Origin: CAZQQN01 sp964549595
GTDB lineage: Bacteria; Bacteroidota; Bacteroidia; CAILMK01; CAYYUA01
Assembly: GCA_964549595.1 (NCBI GenBank)
Contig: CAZJWK010000106.1
Coordinates: 1-9,814 of the forward strand
Direction: 5' to 3'
DNA length: 9,814 nt
The position numbers and the translations under genes were made by a program. Position 1 is the stretch's first letter. Every line of letters starts with the position of its first letter. The notes beneath the pieces were generated by a model. It saw only the letters and a list, made by a program, of their open reading frames with translations, searched no databases and had not been told where the DNA came from. Below are positions 4,886 through 9,814 of this stretch, in pieces.

Positions 4886-7579
4886 ATGAAAAATAAGTTT
4901 CTGAGTGTACTGGTAATTTTTTGTTTGGGATTAGTGATTACCATTAAGGCCCAAAATAATAAAGAAAGCAAGGGAGAAGGGATGTGGTTACCCATTGTCC
5001 TCGAAAAAATGCACGAGGACAAAATGAAGCAGAAGGGCATGGAAATAGACGCTAAAACCATTTACGATGTAAACAATGCCAGCATTAAAGACGCCATAAT
5101 TCGTTTGAATGGGGGTTCCTGTACTGCAGAGGTTGTTTCCGGGAATGGTTTGTTGTTCACCAATCATCATTGTGCTTATGACATGATCTCTAAGCATAGT
5201 ACCGAGGAAAATAATTATTTGGAAAATGGTTTTTGGGCGGAAAACCAGGAAGAAGAAATTCCCAATGAAAACTTTACAGCCTCTCGCCTGGTAAAAATGA
5301 AGGATGTGACTGATGCGGTTGCCCCCGTGTTAGATACTGTGGATAAGCGATCCAGAAGAAATGTTAAACAAAAGCTTTATGACTCCTTGAAAAAGGCGGC
5401 TACTGAGGGTACTCATTTCAATGCCAGCATAGAAACCATGTACCATAACAATGAATACTACCTCATGGTATATGAGACTTTTAAAGACATACGACTTGTA
5501 GGAGCTCCTTCCTCAGATATAGGAAAATTCGGAGGAGATACCGATAACTGGACCTGGCCAAGGCATACAGGGGATTTTGCGGTTTTAAGGATTTATACCG
5601 GTCCGAATGGTATGCCTGCCGAATACAGTGAAGACAACAAGCCTTATAACCCTAAACATCATTTACCAATCTCTCTGAACGGATACGAAAAGGGTGATTT
5701 TTCAATGATAATGGGCTTCCCGGGTAATACTGATCGTTACCTTACTTCTTATGCCATCAAGCACAAAATGGAGCAAGAAGAACCTACCATTATTAATGTT
5801 TGGGATGCCCTGTTAACGAACATGGAAAACAAAATGGAAGAAAGTGAGGAAGCCAAACTTAAGCTGGCTTCTTTGCATGCGGCCATTTCCAATTATCATA
5901 AGTACTACAAAGGGCAGCTTAAGGGCCTTAAGGATTATGACCTTGTCGGTAAGAAGAGAGAGAAGGAAAAAAAGTTTATGCAGTGGGTCAATAAAAAAGA
6001 GAAAAGGAAGGAGAAATACGGGGAGGTCCTTAGTAAAATTAAAAAACAATATGATCTAATTAATCGGGTCTCACCGGGTTACTATTACTACCGTTATGGC
6101 TTTCGGTTTGTCCAAAGTATTAGGTATGCCAATCGTTTTAACCAATTCAGGAAACAATTGGCCTCACTGGCAAGCAGTAATGCTTCAAAGGAAAAAATTG
6201 AAAAGGCCGTTGAAAGTTTCCGTAAAAGGTCAGCCAAATTTTTCGGTGATAGTTACATTGGGATGCAAAAAGCCACTTTGAGGGATCTATTGCCGATGTA
6301 TGGGAAAAATGTACCACCAGAACAAAGGCCTGACTTTTTTAACAATCTGATTGAGAGTCACCCCGGCCAATCAGTGGAGACCACTGTTGATAATTATTTG
6401 GATAATTTGTTTCAGCTTCCCGCAAAGAAAAGGCAGGATTTGATCGGATATGGTATTCGGCTGCACGATTTAGGCGAAAAAATGGCCAAGATGGGTTCGG
6501 AAAATGGTAGATTGGATAGCATGGCAAATCTGCTAAAGCAGGATATTCTAACCTATTTTCGCAATGTTGGATCCGCCAAAGCAAAGGATCAATTTAAGCA
6601 AACCCTTGTTGAATTTGTGGAAACTACACCCCAGGAGGAAAGGCCGGACGTAATCAATAAATGGTTAGCGGAAGCAGAGTCAGATGACAAGGCGAAAGTA
6701 GTTGCCGATCAAGTTGAGAAAATGTTTAATAAAGGCTTTTTGTTTGGTGATCAGACGATTTTGGTAGATTCTACTACGTTTAAGGATAATTTTGAAGACC
6801 CTGATCCCGAATTGTTAAAGGAAGATCCTTTGATAAAGGTCGCACGAAACCTGGAAGGCTACGACCAATTGCGTCAACCTTCATTGGTATTTGATTCTGC
6901 CAAAACGATGAAGTTTCTGGAAAATCCTGATCCATGGCGCTTAAAAAATGAAGCCTTTCTGAATTTCGGCAGTAAAATGTCAAACTATTTCCGCAGGTAT
7001 TACGGCATGCAGTTCAGGCGGGCTAAGAGTGAGATCAATGATGAAATGACCTTGTACATGGAAGGACTCCGCAAATGGAAGGACGATAAGGTTTTTTACC
7101 CCAATGCCAACTCAACGATGCGGGCTAATTATGGTGAAGTGGAACCTTATACTCCTGAGGATGCCGTTTTTTATGATTTTTTCACTACCCATCAGGGAAT
7201 CCTGGAAAAGAAGGATCCGAAGGATGAGGAGTTTGATGTCCCGGGAAAATTGGACAAACTTATTAAAGAAGAGGACTTTGGCCGTTATGGGGTAGGCGAT
7301 ACCCTTAAGCTTTGTTTTCTTACGGATAATGACATTACCGGGGGAAATTCAGGAAGCCCTGTGATTAATGCAAAGGGGCATCTAATGGGCATTGCTTTTG
7401 ACGGAAATTGGGAATCCATGACCGGAGATCTGGTAGTGGATGAAAGTGTGAACAGGACCATAAATGTGGATATCCGTTATGTCCTTTTTGTCATTGATAA
7501 GGTGGCTGAGTCTGATTACATTATGAAGGAATTGGATATTGTGGGAAAGAATGGAAAGCCTCAATCGAAGGGCAATTAA
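4886..7579 (+). CDS. Secreted S46-family dipeptidyl-peptidase, DPP7-like, enlarged
   Basis: This 897-residue exported serine peptidase is predicted to release dipeptides from peptide N-termini. A Sec signal peptide covers about 1-22. The chymotrypsin-like fold is split by a large helical domain. The proposed triad is H95 (TNHHCAYD), D230 (PRHTGDFAVLRIY) and S822 (GGNSGSPV). C79 and C96 flank the first barrel as a likely disulphide. Eighteen residues after the serine is G840 (AFDGNW), equivalent to residue 673 of Porphyromonas enzymes, where Gly marks DPP7-like hydrophobic P1 preference and Arg marks DPP11 acidic preference. Known members have about 710-720 residues; here the Asp-Ser distance is 592 residues against 428 in P. 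gingivalis DPP11, so about 165 extra residues sit in the helical domain. Segments 477-510 and 582-615 look like repeat copies. The gene stands alone with its own promoter and terminator. Its location is periplasmic or outer-surface; substrate range is inferred. Confidence 0.93.
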   Translation: MKNKFLSVLVIFCLGLVITIKAQNNKESKGEGMWLPIVLEKMHEDKMKQKGMEIDAKTIYDVNNASIKDAIIRLNGGSCTAEVVSGNGLLFTNHHCAYDMISKHSTEENNYLENGFWAENQEEEIPNENFTASRLVKMKDVTDAVAPVLDTVDKRSRRNVKQKLYDSLKKAATEGTHFNASIETMYHNNEYYLMVYETFKDIRLVGAPSSDIGKFGGDTDNWTWPRHTGDFAVLRIYTGPNGMPAEYSEDNKPYNPKHHLPISLNGYEKGDFSMIMGFPGNTDRYLTSYAIKHKMEQEEPTIINVWDALLTNMENKMEESEEAKLKLASLHAAISNYHKYYKGQLKGLKDYDLVGKKREKEKKFMQWVNKKEKRKEKYGEVLSKIKKQYDLINRVSPGYYYYRYGFRFVQSIRYANRFNQFRKQLASLASSNASKEKIEKAVESFRKRSAKFFGDSYIGMQKATLRDLLPMYGKNVPPEQRPDFFNNLIESHPGQSVETTVDNYLDNLFQLPAKKRQDLIGYGIRLHDLGEKMAKMGSENGRLDSMANLLKQDILTYFRNVGSAKAKDQFKQTLVEFVETTPQEERPDVINKWLAEAESDDKAKVVADQVEKMFNKGFLFGDQTILVDSTTFKDNFEDPDPELLKEDPLIKVARNLEGYDQLRQPSLVFDSAKTMKFLENPDPWRLKNEAFLNFGSKMSNYFRRYYGMQFRRAKSEINDEMTLYMEGLRKWKDDKVFYPNANSTMRANYGEVEPYTPEDAVFYDFFTTHQGILEKKDPKDEEFDVPGKLDKLIKEEDFGRYGVGDTLKLCFLTDNDITGGNSGSPVINAKGHLMGIAFDGNWESMTGDLVVDESVNRTINVDIRYVLFVIDKVAESDYIMKELDIVGKNGKPQSKGN

Positions 7580-7606
7580 AGGTCAATTGAATAACTCGCT
7601 TTCAAT

Positions 7607-7642
7607 AAAAACCCGGTATTAACTCAACTTAACCGGGTTTTT
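7607..7642. terminator. Bidirectional intrinsic terminator between convergent genes
   Basis: An 11-bp perfect stem (arms 7607-7617 and 7632-7642, core ACCCGGT/ACCGGGT) encloses a 14-base loop. The arms end in A-runs on the left and T-runs on the right, so a U-tract follows the hairpin on both strands. It sits 27 bases after the S46 stop and 21 bases before the end of the convergent biotin carboxylase gene, so it can serve both. Confidence 0.85.
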
Positions 7643-7663
7643 TACTTTAGAAAGGGTTTTAGC

Positions 7664-9154
7664 CTAAAAGGCCTTGCGGTTCCTTTGCCAATGAATGTTT
7701 TGGTCGGTCCCTTGGGAGATTTTTTGCTTTTTGAGTGCCTTGCTTCTTTCTACCAATTCTATGGCAAGGGCTGAAGCCACGTTGATCTCTTCGGGTTTTT
7801 CTTCATTCAGGCTATGGGCGTCAAAATGGTTTTTTACGAAGTGCGTGTCGTATTCTCCTGACCTGAAGTTGGGATGGTTCATGACGTATTCGCCGAAACC
7901 TAAGGTTGAGGCCACACCATCCAGTTGGAAGTCATTAATGGCCCTTATCATTTTGTTTATCGCAGCTTCCCGGGATTTATCGTGTACTACAAGTTTGGCA
8001 ATCATAGGGTCGTAGTATACCGGTATTTCCTGATTTTCCTCGTAACCACTATCCGTTCTAATGCCCAATCCATCCGGTGGTCGATAAGTGGTTAAGGTTC
8101 CTATATCCGGTAAGAAATTATTGACAGGATCCTCTGCATAAACCCGGAGTTCAATGGCGTGGCCGTTGAGCGGTAAATCCTCCTGCTTGAAATCAATGGC
8201 TTCTCCATTGGCAATCTGAATTTGGGCCTTTACCAGGTCTATACCGGTGATCATTTCTGTAATCGGATGTTCCACCTGTAGGCGGGTATTCATTTCCAGG
8301 AAGTAAAAATTTCGGTGTTCATCCACTAAAAATTCCACAGTTCCTGCACCCACGTAATCACAGGCCTTGGCCACGCCAATGGCGGATTCGCCCATTTTTT
8401 GACGAATTTCCGGGGTGATAATGCTTGAGGGCGCCTCTTCAATAACTTTTTGATGCCTTCTTTGGATAGAGCATTCCCGTTCAAACAAATGCACGTAATT
8501 ACCGTGGTGATCCCCCAAAATTTGGATTTCCACGTGCCTGGGCGAACCAATGTATTTTTCTATAAAAACAGCCCCATTCCCGAATGAAGAGGAAGCTTCG
8601 CTAATCGCCCTGTCTACTTGCTCACTAAGGTCTTCTTCTTTCTCTACAATCCGCATTCCTTTACCACCTCCACCAGCTGCGGCTTTTATCAATATGGGAT
8701 AACCAATTTCATTAGCCACTGACCGCGCTTCTTCAACCTTATCCAGAGGCTCGTCAGTACCCGGTAATAAGGGAATGTTGTATTTTTGGACGGCTGCTTT
8801 GGCAGCCAGTTTGTCACCCATTATCTCAATGGATTTTGCGTTAGGTCCGATAAAAGTAATGCCTGCTTCTTCTACCTTTCTGGAAAAATCAGGATTTTCG
8901 GAAAGGAAACCGTATCCGGGATGGATCCCGTCTACATTAAACTCTTTGGCTTTTTCGATGATGGTATCTGTTTTTAGGTAAGATTCATTAGAAGGGGAGG
9001 CCCCTAAATATATGGCTTCATCCGCTTTCCGGACAAAAGGAGCCAAACGGTCAGCATCTGAAAATACCGCTACCGTTTTGATCCCTAATTCCTGTAAGGA
9101 CCTTATTACCCTTAACGCTATTTCTCCTCTGTTAGCAACTAATACTTTATGCAT
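7664..9154 (-). CDS. accC: Biotin carboxylase subunit of an acetyl-/acyl-CoA carboxylase
   Basis: This 496-residue cytosolic enzyme uses ATP and bicarbonate to carboxylate biotin on a separate carrier protein, the first half-reaction of acyl-CoA carboxylation. The N-terminal domain starts VLVANRGEIALRVIR. The ATP-grasp domain has K115 (MGDK), K157 (LIKAAAGGGGKGM) and H207 (SPRHVEIQ). The catalytic core has K236 (QRRHQKVIEEAP), E274, E287, N289 and R291 (FLEMNTRLQVEHP), and R337 (ELRVYAEDP). All match active-site residues of E. coli AccC, so the enzyme should be active. It is about 45 residues longer than E. coli AccC (449), with a charged C-terminal tail after about 450 resembling subunits that pair with propionyl-CoA or other acyl-CoA carboxyltransferases. 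The acyl substrate is therefore open and the symbol is used in the broad sense. It follows the TerB-like gene after 26 bases; no biotin carrier or carboxyltransferase gene is in the window. Confidence 0.95.
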   Translation of the reverse strand: MHKVLVANRGEIALRVIRSLQELGIKTVAVFSDADRLAPFVRKADEAIYLGASPSNESYLKTDTIIEKAKEFNVDGIHPGYGFLSENPDFSRKVEEAGITFIGPNAKSIEIMGDKLAAKAAVQKYNIPLLPGTDEPLDKVEEARSVANEIGYPILIKAAAGGGGKGMRIVEKEEDLSEQVDRAISEASSSFGNGAVFIEKYIGSPRHVEIQILGDHHGNYVHLFERECSIQRRHQKVIEEAPSSIITPEIRQKMGESAIGVAKACDYVGAGTVEFLVDEHRNFYFLEMNTRLQVEHPITEMITGIDLVKAQIQIANGEAIDFKQEDLPLNGHAIELRVYAEDPVNNFLPDIGTLTTYRPPDGLGIRTDSGYEENQEIPVYYDPMIAKLVVHDKSREAAINKMIRAINDFQLDGVASTLGFGEYVMNHPNFRSGEYDTHFVKNHFDAHSLNEEKPEEINVASALAIELVERSKALKKQKISQGTDQNIHWQRNRKAF

Positions 9155-9180
9155 GAAATGAGGTTTTATTGCTATTGGGA

Positions 9181-9675
9181 TTAAGAATGTATTTCAGGAT
9201 GGTTTTCAGCGGGGTCCTCCAGCATATTTAAGTCTAAATATTCCTGCTCCTCCGGGGAAATGGATCCTACATTTAAGATTCCACCAGAGGCTTTTGCGAT
9301 GTGAACGGCAAAACTCTTAAAACTTTGGTATAAAGAAATGGCTTCTTCTTTGGGTAGCTTTTTAAGTATGGGATTGATTTCCTTTAGTTCTTCAATAACC
9401 TTTTCTAAAATGTATTTATTGGTAAAAGCAAATTGATTGTAATAGTCAAGTTTTTCATGTAATTTACGGGCAAATAGAGGCTCCACATGCCGGTAATAGT
9501 CCTGGACATTTTTATCGCCCTTTATGGAACGGAATTTTGCTAATTTAGCACCCCATTCTTGTTCATTTTGGTCCAGTTTATCGTCTGCACCACCAATCAA
9601 TATGGTGATTAAAACGGGGGCTTCCAAAAGCTTATTTACTTCTTCATCAGTAAGATTGTCAAGTCCGTATATCAT
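9181..9675 (-). CDS. TerB-like conserved protein, function unknown
   Basis: This 164-residue protein has no signal peptide or membrane span and is probably cytosolic and all-helical. Residues 17-41 (APVLITILIGGADDKLDQNE and on) and 118-145 (FKSFAVHIAKASGG, then SISPEEQEYL) resemble the two halves of the TerB/tellurite-resistance-like helical fold. That fold pairs a hydrophobic helix with an acidic ADxxxDxxE-type loop. The second half keeps the GG...SxxE pattern but lacks the acidic AD of the first. The family assignment is by eye, and TerB-like does not imply tellurite resistance here. The start at 9675 is the only good ATG, preceded by an AT-rich region with no Shine-Dalgarno. The biotin carboxylase gene follows after 26 bases on the same strand, so co-transcription is likely. 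A link to carboxylase function is only suggested by position. Confidence 0.7.
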   Translation of the reverse strand: MIYGLDNLTDEEVNKLLEAPVLITILIGGADDKLDQNEQEWGAKLAKFRSIKGDKNVQDYYRHVEPLFARKLHEKLDYYNQFAFTNKYILEKVIEELKEINPILKKLPKEEAISLYQSFKSFAVHIAKASGGILNVGSISPEEQEYLDLNMLEDPAENHPEIHS

Positions 9676-9814
9676 AAAATATCCTATTGAATTTTGGTTA
9701 AATTTTAAAAGGATTTTTGAAATAGCAAAAAGTTAAGGTTTAAAAAGCCAAAAAAGATATGATCGAAGCATTGCCAAAGCCTTAAAAGGGGCTTAAAGAA
9801 AAATTTTTGCCGTA
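9676..9814. other. AT-rich upstream region of the TerB-like/carboxylase pair
   Basis: No gene is visible in these last 139 bases. On the minus strand there are T-rich patches ending in TTTTTG or TTTTTTGG (near 9727-9732 and 9750-9757) that resemble parts of a Bacteroidota promoter. None gives a full TTTG - about 20 nt - TAnnTTTG pair, so the start site is not placed. An imperfect AAGCC...GGCTT hairpin lies near 9778-9795. Confidence 0.35.

Noticed and set aside
7695..8015. 106-codon plus-strand open frame opposite accC
   Set aside because: It is antisense to conserved biotin carboxylase coding sequence and has no promoter or recognisable domain.
9181..9675. Tellurite-resistance operon
   Set aside because: Only one TerB-like protein is present. 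No terC, terD, terZ or other ter genes flank it, so no resistance function is supported.

Overview
The window looks like a chromosomal core segment from a member of the Bacteroidota, probably Cytophagales-like. Four things point there. SecD and SecF are fused into one 12-span protein. There is a peptidase family S46 (DPP7/DPP11-type) exoprotease. The promoters resemble the Bacteroidota pattern TTG/TTTG - about 20 nt - TAnnTTTG. The start codons lack Shine-Dalgarno sequences. The genus cannot be read from the sequence. I see no phage, transposon, CRISPR, toxin or defence genes.

Layout, left to right. (1) Bases 1-310 hold no gene, only a small hairpin and an AT-rich inverted repeat. (2) A minus-strand tRNA-Val(GAC) gene (365-439) has a promoter just upstream and an intrinsic terminator downstream. 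Its anticodon loop has C at the normally invariant U33. (3) A minus-strand pair follows: secDF (4379-1350), then, 10 bases after its stop, a cyclophilin-type peptidyl-prolyl isomerase lipoprotein (1339-605). (4) A divergent intergenic region (4380-4885) carries a secDF promoter, an S46 promoter and one doubtful 45-codon ORF. (5) A plus-strand gene (4886-7579) encodes a secreted S46 dipeptidyl-peptidase. At 897 residues it is clearly longer than the roughly 710-720 residues of characterised members, and the extra length may come from a duplicated helical segment. (6) A bidirectional terminator (7607-7642) separates it from a convergent minus-strand pair. That pair is a TerB-like cytosolic protein (9675-9181) followed by an acyl-CoA carboxylase biotin carboxylase subunit (9154-7664). 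(7) The right edge (9676-9814) is the AT-rich upstream region of that pair.

How the genes fit together. secDF and the isomerase form a plausible envelope-biogenesis unit: SecDF uses the proton-motive force to pull proteins across the inner membrane, and a lipid-anchored isomerase could help them fold in the periplasm. The S46 enzyme is itself a Sec substrate that releases dipeptides from peptides, fitting a peptide-using lifestyle. The biotin carboxylase supplies the first half-reaction of acetyl-/propionyl-CoA carboxylation. Its biotin carrier and carboxyltransferase partners are not in the window.

I did not find a convincing new multi-gene system. The points most worth checking are the C33 tRNA, the enlarged S46 protease with its apparent internal repeat, and the TerB-like gene next to the biotin carboxylase.
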